From Pseudacidovorax sp. RU35E (GTDB lineage: Bacteria > Pseudomonadota > Gammaproteobacteria > Burkholderiales > Burkholderiaceae_C): a stretch of 64,000 bases of DNA. The DNA lies in assembly GCF_900156165.1 (NCBI RefSeq), contig NZ_FTMY01000009.1:248001-312000 (forward strand). Reading direction: 5' to 3'. The translations under genes and the position numbers were made by a program. The notes under the pieces are model-generated. The model saw nothing but the letters and a program-made list of their open reading frames with translations, ran no database searches and had not been told where the DNA came from. Shown here piece by piece: positions 56,965 to 64,000 of the stretch (position 1 is its first letter; each line of letters begins with the position of its first letter).

Positions 56965-57222
56965 TTGGCAGACGCAGTGATTGAGCTTGTGGTCTGGGTC
57001 TTCTTTGTAGAGACCGGGCGATTCGTGATCGCAATCGTCAGCCTCGGCCGATGGAAAGGGACATTCCGGCGGAGCGACGAAGAGCGCATCCATGGCGCCG
57101 CCGGGGCACTCTCTTTCCGTCGGGATGGCATCCGGGTAATCACCACTCCGGACCTATGCTTGATGGGCTTCCTCTTTTATTGCTTCTTAGCAATCGCGAT
57201 AGGCCTGCTTGTGGCGGTATGA
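56965..57222 (+). CDS. Small hypothetical membrane protein
   Basis: An 85-residue protein from a TTG at 56965, placed five bases after GGGAGG (56954-56959 region). Two hydrophobic segments (about residues 4-28 and 66-84, FLFYCFLAIAIGLLVAV) flank a short basic loop. I do not recognise the family. Codon use is less GC-biased than in the neighbours. Confidence 0.6.
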   Translation: MADAVIELVVWVFFVETGRFVIAIVSLGRWKGTFRRSDEERIHGAAGALSFRRDGIRVITTPDLCLMGFLFYCFLAIAIGLLVAV

Positions 57223-57302
57223 GCTACGCGGGTCCGTTCATTCATTGAAGGCGTCCAAAGCCGGCCAAATCCAGTCCTCCAACCTAAGGGCAAAATTCAG
57301 GC

Positions 57303-57644
57303 ATGAGCAACGACTTCAATGACGAGCACCCATGGGACACTTCGCTCGTGAAGACGCTGGTTGGGCGACTGATTCTGGTTGGACTTGCCTACTTTGATGC
57401 GGGTGCGGAGGAACCCTTCAAGCAGCAACAGCTGTTCGGCCGCGTCGTCCACGCGGATGAGCGCAAGGGGATACTTCTGTCATTAGAGGGTCAGAGGACC
57501 GGCCAGCAATTCAATCTCCCTCCCGATACGCGCTCTTTTCGAAAGGCAGAGCCCGGAGAGTACCGGCTTCGGACTACCGGGGAAGTAGTGGTGAATCCAG
57601 ACTTCACGGTGACGTTCTCGATTCAGAAGCAAGCGAAGTCTTAG
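57303..57644 (+). CDS. Hypothetical protein
   Basis: A 113-residue soluble protein beginning SNDFNDEHPWDTSLVKTLVG, with a beta-rich pattern in the middle (QQLFGRVVHADERKGILLSL) and a Lys-rich end. No motif allows an assignment. It reads as a real gene from its composition and uninterrupted frame; third-position GC is lower than in the surrounding operons. It belongs to a run of four small same-strand genes. Confidence 0.65.
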   Translation: MSNDFNDEHPWDTSLVKTLVGRLILVGLAYFDAGAEEPFKQQQLFGRVVHADERKGILLSLEGQRTGQQFNLPPDTRSFRKAEPGEYRLRTTGEVVVNPDFTVTFSIQKQAKS

Positions 57645-57707
57645 CGCGATGCCTGAGGACGGCCAACAGCCGACCTTCAATGTGCGACTCCATTGCCCAT
57701 CTCTTAA

Positions 57708-58136
57708 ATGGAAAACATCACCATCACCGCCGCCACGCCCGAGGAACTCCGCTCTGGTGAGCTGGGCCGCAAGTTGCGCAGCTACAACTACGGCTTCGTG
57801 GGTGAATATCCAGCGGAGCAATACATCCGGCTCAGCGCCAGGGACGGTGACGGCCGATTGCTCGGCGGGCTGCGAAGCTTTGTATTTCTCTACTGGCTCA
57901 ACATCGAAGTGCTGTTTGTCGACGCTGATGTGCGCGGCTTGGGCCTTGGTAGCCGCCTGCTCGCCGAAGCCGAGCGACAGGCCATCGAGTTGGGTGCCAA
58001 GAACGCGACGCTGACCACCTTCGAGTGGCAGGCACCCGCGTTCTACCGGAAGCATGGTTACGAAGAGTTCGCGCGTATTGACGACTATGCGCCCGGTTTT
58101 TACTTGGCCCACATGAAGAAGGCCCTGGTGCGCTGA
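57708..58136 (+). CDS. GNAT-family N-acetyltransferase
   Basis: A 142-residue GNAT protein. The acetyl-CoA loop is VRGLGLGSRLLAEAE (pattern Q/R-x-x-G-x-G), preceded by the strand IEVLFVDAD and followed by LTTFEWQAPAFYRKHGYEEF. The substrate is unknown; small stand-alone GNATs act on amines, antibiotics or protein termini. It lies in the small-gene patch and has no linked pathway. Confidence 0.88.
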   Translation: MENITITAATPEELRSGELGRKLRSYNYGFVGEYPAEQYIRLSARDGDGRLLGGLRSFVFLYWLNIEVLFVDADVRGLGLGSRLLAEAERQAIELGAKNATLTTFEWQAPAFYRKHGYEEFARIDDYAPGFYLAHMKKALVR

Positions 58137-58244
58137 GCTTGCTTCAGCTCACATCCCATCGATGAAGGTCAGCTTTGGAGAAAGCTGTATGGCCGGAATG
58201 GGCCCGTAGCAGACGAACAGCCCTTTGTCGGTAGGATCGTCCGC

Positions 58245-58718
58245 ATGAGCGAGCATGCAAGTTTCCAGGTGCGCTGTGCCGACCACGTCGGCTTCGCGGT
58301 CGCCTCCCTCGACGAGGCGCTTCGGTTTTGGCTTGATGGGCTTGGGGCGCGGCTTGTGCGCAGGGGCGAGATGGGGGGCGAGTTTCTCGGCCAAGTGACG
58401 GGCGCGCATGGGGCGGAGGTACGCTTCGCAATCGTGTCGTTGGCAGATCAGACGATTGAACTCCTGGAGTATCAGGGCGTAGATCGGCCGAGCGTTCCGG
58501 CCAAGCCGTTCGACCCAGGCTTCGCGCATCTCGCCCTCGTGGTCGATGACATCGACGCGCTCTTGGCGCGGATCGCCCCCTACGGCTGGAAGGCACAAGG
58601 CACGCCGCAGCCGATCGCGGGTGGCGCGCGGGCTGGAACGCGGGTGGTCTACGTCGTGGGCCCTGACGGCGCGACCCTCGAGTTAATGCAGCCGCCGAAC
58701 GCTGTCCGGGAACACTGA
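58245..58718 (+). CDS. VOC-family (glyoxalase/bleomycin-resistance fold) protein
   Basis: A 157-residue protein with the paired beta-alpha-beta-beta-beta modules of the vicinal oxygen chelate fold. Candidate metal ligands are the His of CADHVGFAV, the Glu of IELLEYQG, the His of FAHLALVV and the Glu of GATLELMQ, so a metal site is plausible. The family includes glyoxalase I, epimerases and dioxygenases; no specific role can be given. Confidence 0.88.
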   Translation: MSEHASFQVRCADHVGFAVASLDEALRFWLDGLGARLVRRGEMGGEFLGQVTGAHGAEVRFAIVSLADQTIELLEYQGVDRPSVPAKPFDPGFAHLALVVDDIDALLARIAPYGWKAQGTPQPIAGGARAGTRVVYVVGPDGATLELMQPPNAVREH

Positions 58719-58820
58719 TCCTGCCGTCAAGTGGTAAGTCGGCTCCTGCCGTTTCCCGACCTACACAACAAGCCGAACGTCGAGAGAGACGCATACCGAC
58801 AGGCGCGCGCTTGGGGCTGG

Positions 58821-59741
58821 TCATGAACGCCCCGTTCGCTGGGCAATGCGAGCCAATCCTTTTTCTCTCAGGTCTTCAGTCACCAACCCCAACAACGCAT
58901 CCCCCAAACTCGACGGTGGCATCGCCCCATGTCGCACCGCCAGCACCGGCTGCGTCGGCGCCGCCGCAATCGGACGCCACCCTAGCTGAGCGTTCTGCCA
59001 GGCCCGCGCCGTCAGGTCGTCCACCAGCGCCACGCCCGCCCCACTGGCCACCAGCGCGCAGGCCGCCTGGCCCGAGCGCACTTCGATGCGTGACGCCGGC
59101 ACCTGCCCGGCCTTCTCCGCCGCCTTGCGCATCAGTTGCCCTTGCGGCGTGTCCTCGCTGAAGGCGATCAGTGGCTCGCGCAGAAGGTCGGCCATGCGCA
59201 CCGTACGCCGCTGGGCGAAGGCGTGCTCTGCGGGAAAGACACAGCCCATGGTCCAGTGCCCCAGCGTCTGCGCCGTCAATAACGGATGCGTCACGGGCAG
59301 CGTGCAGATGGCGATGTCGGCCTCGTGGTGCACCAGCTGGCCCACCATCTCGCGGGCCCGCAGCGTTTCCATGTAGAGCTGCGCCGAGGGAAAGCGCTGC
59401 GACAGCGCCTGCAGCGCCCGCGGTACCAGCTCCAGCCCGGCGCTGGGGCTGCACAGCACGCGCAGGCGCAGGCCCGTGCCGTCGCGCAAGGCCTGGGCAC
59501 GGGTCTCGATGCCGCGCACGCCGCGGTAGACCGATTCGACCTCTTCATACAGCGCCTGCGCTTCGGGCGTGGGCCGCAGCCGGCCCCGGCCGCGCTCGAA
59601 GAGCTGGAGGCCCAGCTGCAGTTCGATGTGCGACAGCATGCGGCTGATGCCGGGCTGCGACACATGCAGCAGCCGCGCCGCATCGGTGATGGAGCCAGCC
59701 AGCATGACGGCGCGGAAGACTTCGATCTGGCGCAGGTTCAT
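58821..59741 (-). CDS. LysR-family transcriptional regulator
   Basis: A 306-residue LysR-type regulator starting NLRQIEVFRAVMLAGSITDA, with helix AARLLHVSQPGISRMLSHIE and a C-terminal effector domain. The ATG at 59741 is the family start. It is divergent across 124 bases from a Bug protein and an FAD oxidoreductase gene and probably controls them. The A/T-rich stretch at 59765-59785 (GCATAAC and GTTATGC as an inverted repeat) is a possible binding site. Confidence 0.92.
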   Translation of the reverse strand: MNLRQIEVFRAVMLAGSITDAARLLHVSQPGISRMLSHIELQLGLQLFERGRGRLRPTPEAQALYEEVESVYRGVRGIETRAQALRDGTGLRLRVLCSPSAGLELVPRALQALSQRFPSAQLYMETLRAREMVGQLVHHEADIAICTLPVTHPLLTAQTLGHWTMGCVFPAEHAFAQRRTVRMADLLREPLIAFSEDTPQGQLMRKAAEKAGQVPASRIEVRSGQAACALVASGAGVALVDDLTARAWQNAQLGWRPIAAAPTQPVLAVRHGAMPPSSLGDALLGLVTEDLREKGLARIAQRTGRS

Positions 59742-59765
59742 GGGCGACGGTGGGGCGAGGCGTGC

Positions 59766-59782
59766 ATAACGGCATGTTATGC
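59766..59782. promoter_or_regulatory. Small inverted repeat upstream of the LysR gene
   Basis: GCATAAC, a three-base spacer (GGC) and ATGTTATGC overlap to give the dyad GCATAAC/GTTATGC. It lies 25 bases upstream of the LysR start, in the gap shared with the Bug gene, where such a regulator would be expected to bind. Confidence 0.4.
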
Positions 59783-59865
59783 AGGTCGCGCGTCTTGGTA
59801 TTTCACGGCAAGCCCGCAAGCCGCCATGATCCCGGCCGTCGCGAAAAAACGGAGACACGCAGTCC

Positions 59866-60852
59866 ATGACAGTTCGACTCACGCGCCGGGCCACGCTCGG
59901 CTGGCTCGCCGCCGCCAGCGCGGGCGCCCTCCCCTTCAGCAGCCATGCCCAGGCCGAATGGCCCTCCAGGACCGTGCGGATCATCGTGCCCTTCGCGCCC
60001 GGCGGCGGCGCCGACAGCTCGGCCCGCGTGCTGGGCGACCTGATGGCGCCGCTGCTCGGCCAAGCCGTGATCGTGGAGAACAAACCCGGCGCGGGCAGCG
60101 CCATCGGTGTGATGGCGGCCGCCCAGGCCCGCGACGGCCACACGCTGCTGATGGCCAGCAACAGCATGGTCATCAACCCTGCGCTCAACCCGCAGATCGG
60201 CTACGACCCCATCGCCGATTTCGATGCGGTGGGCATGGTGTCCGACCAGCCGCTGGTGCTGGTGGTGCCCGCCAGTTCGCCCATCCGCTCGATGCAGGAG
60301 CTGGTGGCGCAGGCCAAGGCCAAGCCGGGGCAGTTGAGCGCCGGCAACAGCGGCACGGGCACGCTGGCGCACATTGCCTCGGAGATCTTCGCGGGCCAGG
60401 TGGGCGCGGAGATCGTGCCGGTGGCCTACAAGGGCGAAAGTGCGCTCATGCCCGACCTGATCAGCGGCCTGCTGGGCTTCGGCTTTCTCAACCTGCCGAG
60501 CGTGGCGCCGCACATCAAGGCGGGCAAGCTGCGTGCGCTGGCCGTGTCGTCGTCCCAGCCGGTGGCGGACCTGCCCGGCGTGCCGACGGTCAAGTCGCTC
60601 GGCTATCCGGCGCTGGAGGTGCGCGGCTGGGCCGCCCTGCTGGCGCCGCACGGCAGCATTGCGCCGGCCGGGCTCGCACGGCTCGAAGCGGCGCTCGCCA
60701 AGGCGCTGGCGTCGGAGACGGTCAAGTCCAAGTTCGCCATGCTCAATGTGGAACCGGTGGTGATGGACCGCCAGGCCACCGCCCGCTTCCTGCAAGCCGA
60801 GACGCGCCGCTATGCCGACATCGTGAAGTCGCGCGGCATCAAGGCAGGCTGA
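59866..60852 (+). CDS. Bug-family (TctC-type) periplasmic solute-binding protein
   Basis: A 328-residue Bug protein. The N-terminus TRRATLGWLAAASAGALPFS resembles a twin-arginine signal and is cut after about SHAQA. Landmarks are IIVPFAPGGGADSSAR, IVENKPGAGSAIG and GQLSAGNSGTGTLAHIA. No TctAB permease is near. It starts the run Bug-FAD oxidoreductase, four bases before the oxidoreductase gene, which suggests a common substrate. Confidence 0.93.
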   Translation: MTVRLTRRATLGWLAAASAGALPFSSHAQAEWPSRTVRIIVPFAPGGGADSSARVLGDLMAPLLGQAVIVENKPGAGSAIGVMAAAQARDGHTLLMASNSMVINPALNPQIGYDPIADFDAVGMVSDQPLVLVVPASSPIRSMQELVAQAKAKPGQLSAGNSGTGTLAHIASEIFAGQVGAEIVPVAYKGESALMPDLISGLLGFGFLNLPSVAPHIKAGKLRALAVSSSQPVADLPGVPTVKSLGYPALEVRGWAALLAPHGSIAPAGLARLEAALAKALASETVKSKFAMLNVEPVVMDRQATARFLQAETRRYADIVKSRGIKAG

Positions 60853-60856
60853 TTCG

Positions 60857-62176
60857 ATGGCCGTGACGACGACGACGAAGGCCGCCGACGCGCTGCCCGC
60901 CATCGAGGCCGACGTGCTGGTCTGCGGCGGCGGCGTGGCCGGCACGGTGGCGGCCGTGGCCGCCGCGCGCCAGGGTGCCCGCACCGTGCTGATGGAGCGC
61001 TACGGCTTCCTGGGCGGCAATGCCACGGCCGGCGCCGTCGCCCAGTTCAACAGCTGGCAGACGGCCGCCGGGCGGCGCGTGGTCGCCGGCCTGGCACAAG
61101 AGGTGGTAGACCGCCTGCGCGACTACGGCGGCGCGGGCGAGCACCACAGCTTCGTCATGTCCACCGGCCACAAGATGGACCGCGTCGAGTACGCACCCGA
61201 GCTGCTCAAGCTGGTGCTGGACGACCTGGTGCGCGAGGCCGGCGTGCAGCCGCTGCTGCATGCCACGCTGCTCGACGTGCAGCGGGATGGCCGGCGCATC
61301 GCCTCGGTGCGCGTGCTGACCAAGGGCGGCGCCCGCACCGTGCGGCCCCAGGTGCTCATCGACACCTCGGGCGACATGGACGCCATGAAGCAGGCCGGCG
61401 CCACCTTCCTCGAACTGGGCGAAGGCGAGGCGCTGCAGCCCGCGACGATGATGTTCCGCTTCGGCCCCATCGACTTCGCGCGGCTCGACGCCCTGACGAG
61501 CGAAGAGAAGGAGGCCATCGCCCGCCGCGGCTTCGAGCAGGGCGAGCTGGCCCGCGCGGCCCTGCACCTGGCGCGCGACCCGTTCTCCAACGACGGCTGG
61601 TTCAACATCAGCCGCCTGGGCATCGACGCCACCGACCCCATGGCCCTGGGCCGGGCCGAGATCGAAGGCCGCCGCCAGGCCTGGCGCGCCGCGGCCTTCC
61701 TTCAGCGCGCGCTGCCGGGTTGCGAGCGAGGCCGGCTGCTGAACTTCGGCACGCAGGTCGGCATCCGCGAGACGCGTCGCGTGGCCGGCGACCATGTGCT
61801 CACCGCCGAGGAGCTGCTGCGGCCCGAACCCTTCGCCGATGCGATTGCGGCGGGCGCGTATCCCATCGACATCCATCCCGCCGCGGGTGGCGGCCTGACC
61901 TACCGCTCGCTGGGCGAAGAGCATGCCTACCGCATCCCCCTGCGCAGCCTGATCCCGCGCGGACTGGACAACGCCCTGGTGGCCGGCCGCGGCATCTCGG
62001 CCACGCACGAGGCGCTGGCGGCGGTTCGGGTGATGACGATCTGCATGGCGATGGGCCAGGCGGCCGGCACGGCGGCGGCGATGGCCGTGCGCTCGGACGG
62101 CCGCGCCGATCTGCGGACGGTCGACGTGCAGGCGCTGCGGCGCCAGCTGCTGGTCGACGGCGCCTGCCTGGCCTGA
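60857..62176 (+). CDS. FAD-dependent oxidoreductase
   Basis: A 439-residue flavoprotein of the FAD_oxidored (PF12831-like) group. The dinucleotide site is DVLVCGGGVAGTVAAVAAAR (residues about 19-38), followed by ERYGFLGGNATAG. Late conserved pieces are LIDTSGDMDAM and ALVAGRGISATHEALAAVR. Members oxidise or reduce a range of small molecules; the substrate is unknown. The gene is almost contiguous with the Bug gene and probably acts on the compound that protein binds. Confidence 0.88.
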   Translation: MAVTTTTKAADALPAIEADVLVCGGGVAGTVAAVAAARQGARTVLMERYGFLGGNATAGAVAQFNSWQTAAGRRVVAGLAQEVVDRLRDYGGAGEHHSFVMSTGHKMDRVEYAPELLKLVLDDLVREAGVQPLLHATLLDVQRDGRRIASVRVLTKGGARTVRPQVLIDTSGDMDAMKQAGATFLELGEGEALQPATMMFRFGPIDFARLDALTSEEKEAIARRGFEQGELARAALHLARDPFSNDGWFNISRLGIDATDPMALGRAEIEGRRQAWRAAAFLQRALPGCERGRLLNFGTQVGIRETRRVAGDHVLTAEELLRPEPFADAIAAGAYPIDIHPAAGGGLTYRSLGEEHAYRIPLRSLIPRGLDNALVAGRGISATHEALAAVRVMTICMAMGQAAGTAAAMAVRSDGRADLRTVDVQALRRQLLVDGACLA

Positions 62177-62231
62177 TGCGCTGGCGCGGCCGGGTGCGCC
62201 GGTCATCGGCCTGCGCCGATAATCCGCGCCC

Positions 62232-63440
62232 ATGAATCCCCTGCTCGACAGGCTGCAGCCCTATCCCTTCGAACGGCTGCGGCAGCTCTTTGCTGGCGTC
62301 ACGCCCAGCCCCGCCTACTCGCCCATCAGCCTGGGCATCGGCGAACCCAAGCATCCCACCCCGCCCTTCATCAAGCAGGCCCTGATCGAGGGCCTCGATT
62401 CGCTCTCCGGCTACCCGGCCACGGCCGGCGACCTGAAGCTGCGCACCGCCTTCACCGACTGGCTGCAAAAGCGCTACGGCCTGGCGCTCGATCCGGCCAC
62501 GCAGGTGCTGCCGGTCAACGGCTCGCGCGAGGCGCTGTTCGCACTGGCGCAGACCGTCGTCGACGGCAGCCGCACGCCGCGGCCCATCGTCGTCTCGCCC
62601 AATCCCTTCTATCAGATCTACGAGGGCGCGGCCCTGCTGGCCGGCGCCGACGTCTGGTATGCGCCCAGCGACCCGGCCCGCAACTTCGCCGTGGACTGGG
62701 ACAGCGTGCCCACCGAGGTCTGGCAGCGCACCCAGCTGGTGTATGTCTGCTCGCCGGGCAACCCGACCGGCGCCGTCATGCCGCTCGACGAATGGCGCAA
62801 GCTCTTCGCGCTGTCCGACGAACACGGCTTCGTCATCGCCTCGGACGAGTGCTACAGCGAGATCTACTTCCGCGACGAGCCGCCCCTGGGCGGGCTGGAG
62901 GCCGCGGCCAAGCTCGGGCGCGACTTCCGCCGGCTGATCGCGCTCACGTCGCTCTCCAAGCGCAGCAACGTGCCGGGCCTTCGCAGCGGCTTCGTGGCGG
63001 GCGACGCCGAGATCGTCAAGCGCTTCCTGCTCTACCGCACCTACCACGGCAGCGCCATGAGCGGCAGCGTGGCCGCCGCCAGCATTGCGGCCTGGGGCGA
63101 CGAGACCCATGTGGTGGACAACCGCGAGCAGTACCGTCGCAAGTTCGCGACCGTCACGCCGATCCTGGAGCCGGTGCTGGACGTGCGCCTTCCCGATGCC
63201 AGCTTCTACCTGTGGGCCGGCGTGCCCGCAGCCTGGAACGGCGACGACGCGGCCTTCGCCCGCGCCCTGTACGCTCAATACAATGTGACGGTGCTGCCCG
63301 GCAGCTACCTGGCGCGCGAGGCGCAAGGCAGCAATCCCGGCCGAGGCCGCGTGCGGATGGCCCTGGTGGCCGACACCGCCGAATGCACCGAAGCCGCGCG
63401 CCGCATCGCCGAATTCGCCACCCAGGCACCGTCGGCCTGA
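62232..63440 (+). CDS. dapC: N-succinyldiaminopimelate aminotransferase
   Basis: A 402-residue PLP-dependent class I/II aminotransferase. Landmarks are [31 protein letters not shown], the PLP lysine in [13 protein letters not shown] and an arginine in GRVRMALV. The [11 protein letters not shown] stretch and the position directly before dapD identify it as DapC, which forms N-succinyl-2-amino-6-ketopimelate's amino product in lysine and peptidoglycan precursor synthesis. The gap to dapD is 44 bases. Confidence 0.94.
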   Translation: MNPLLDRLQPYPFERLRQLFAGVTPSPAYSPISLGIGEPKHPTPPFIKQALIEGLDSLSGYPATAGDLKLRTAFTDWLQKRYGLALDPATQVLPVNGSREALFALAQTVVDGSRTPRPIVVSPNPFYQIYEGAALLAGADVWYAPSDPARNFAVDWDSVPTEVWQRTQLVYVCSPGNPTGAVMPLDEWRKLFALSDEHGFVIASDECYSEIYFRDEPPLGGLEAAAKLGRDFRRLIALTSLSKRSNVPGLRSGFVAGDAEIVKRFLLYRTYHGSAMSGSVAAASIAAWGDETHVVDNREQYRRKFATVTPILEPVLDVRLPDASFYLWAGVPAAWNGDDAAFARALYAQYNVTVLPGSYLAREAQGSNPGRGRVRMALVADTAECTEAARRIAEFATQAPSA

Positions 63441-63484
63441 GCCGCGCCCCCTTCTTCTCGCCTCTCCCTTCGAGTCCGAATCCA

Positions 63485-64000
63485 ATGACCCAGCAACTGC
63501 AACAGATCATCGACGCCGCGTGGGAAGACCGCGCCGCCCTCTCCCCCAGCCAGGCGCCCAAGGAAGTGGCCGACGCGGTCGAGCATGTGATCGTCCAGCT
63601 CAACAACGGCAGCCTGCGCGTGGCCACCCGCGAGGGCGTCGGCCAATGGACGGTGCACCAGTGGGTCAAGAAGGCCGTGCTGCTGTCCTTCCGCCTGAAG
63701 GACAACGAGCAGATCCAGGCCGGCAGCCTGGGTTTCTACGACAAGGTGCAGACCAAGTTCGCGCACCTGTCCGCCGATGAACTCAAGCAGGCCGGCGTGC
63801 GCATCGTGCCGCCCGCCGTCGCCCGTCGCGGCAGCTACATCGCCAAGGGCGCGATCCTGATGCCCAGCTACGTCAACATCGGCGCCTACGTGGACGAAGG
63901 CACCATGGTCGACACCTGGGCCACCGTGGGCAGCTGCGCCCAGGTCGGCAAGAACGTGCACCTGTCCGGCGGCGTCGGCCTGGGTGGCGTGCTGGAGCCC
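63485..64000 (+). CDS. dapD: Tetrahydrodipicolinate N-succinyltransferase, N-terminal part (cut by window edge)
   Basis: The first 172 residues of DapD; the frame is open to the end of the window. It starts [20 protein letters not shown] and shows [17 protein letters not shown] and [20 protein letters not shown], typical of the succinyl-CoA-dependent enzyme with a left-handed parallel beta-helix of hexapeptide repeats. It succinylates tetrahydrodipicolinate, the step before DapC. About 100 residues should lie beyond the window. Confidence 0.95.
   Translation, partial: MTQQLQQIIDAAWEDRAALSPSQAPKEVADAVEHVIVQLNNGSLRVATREGVGQWTVHQWVKKAVLLSFRLKDNEQIQAGSLGFYDKVQTKFAHLSADELKQAGVRIVPPAVARRGSYIAKGAILMPSYVNIGAYVDEGTMVDTWATVGSCAQVGKNVHLSGGVGLGGVLEP

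Noticed and set aside
56766-56984. A 72-codon open frame after the MocR gene
   Set aside because: No ribosome-binding site, irregular composition, and it overlaps the better-supported membrane-protein start at 56965.

Overview
The window is very GC-rich chromosomal DNA with tightly packed genes. Its gene content points to a betaproteobacterium of the order Burkholderiales, most likely Comamonadaceae (Variovorax/Acidovorax-like). Supporting signs are two Bug-type (TctC) solute-binding proteins standing without permeases, several LysR regulators each divergent from a metabolic operon, a long-form argG, a fused AAK-GNAT argA, dapC-dapD, and a fused two-ATPase dipeptide-type ABC transporter. I see no tRNA, rRNA, CRISPR array, prophage or complete insertion sequence. 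The species assignment is inference.

Layout. 1-7.4 kb: start of a sigma54-type activator (cut by the window edge), a sirtuin, a palindromic intergenic repeat, an extradiol dioxygenase divergent from a LysR gene, an ABC exporter and argG. 7.4-16.7 kb: an orphan OmpR-type response regulator, a DUF2868-DUF3482 (GTPase) pair followed by a 24-residue membrane peptide, an amidotransferase, phosphatidylserine synthase, a histidine phosphatase, a diguanylate cyclase and a CbpA-like co-chaperone. 16.7-23.2 kb: an IclR regulator divergent from a Bug protein and a self-sufficient CYP116B-type P450; a LysR gene divergent from an aldo/keto reductase. 23.2-30.1 kb: valine-catabolism genes mmsA, isobutyryl-CoA dehydrogenase, 3-hydroxyisobutyryl-CoA hydrolase and mmsB under a divergent LysR. 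Between mmsA and the rest lies about 1 kb holding two oppositely oriented copies of a structured repeat. 30.1-39.8 kb: three consecutive c-di-GMP genes, a NYN-LOTUS putative RNase in the same run as scoA-scoB, a divergent PAS-LuxR regulator, a Gly/Ser/Thr-rich membrane protein and a PagL-like protein. 40-47.2 kb: hrpA, a vapBC-like toxin-antitoxin pair, argA and a short-chain dehydrogenase.

47.3-56.7 kb holds a coherent seven-gene transcription unit: substrate-binding protein, two permeases, double ATPase, amidase, AzlC and AzlD, divergent from a MocR-type regulator. It reads as uptake of an amide-containing compound, its hydrolysis, and export of an amino-acid-like product. 56.9-58.7 kb is a patch of small genes with a lower-GC feel (two hypotheticals, a GNAT and a VOC protein). 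58.8-64 kb: a LysR gene divergent from a Bug protein plus an FAD oxidoreductase, then dapC and the start of dapD (lysine/diaminopimelate pathway).

The feature that best repays a second look is the repeat pair at 26668-27434. The two units are about 92 percent identical, lie in inverted orientation, and each sits inside its own, different flanking stem. One internal hairpin carries a compensatory A-T to G-C change. The amidase/AzlCD operon and the NYN-LOTUS gene in the CoA-transferase run follow.
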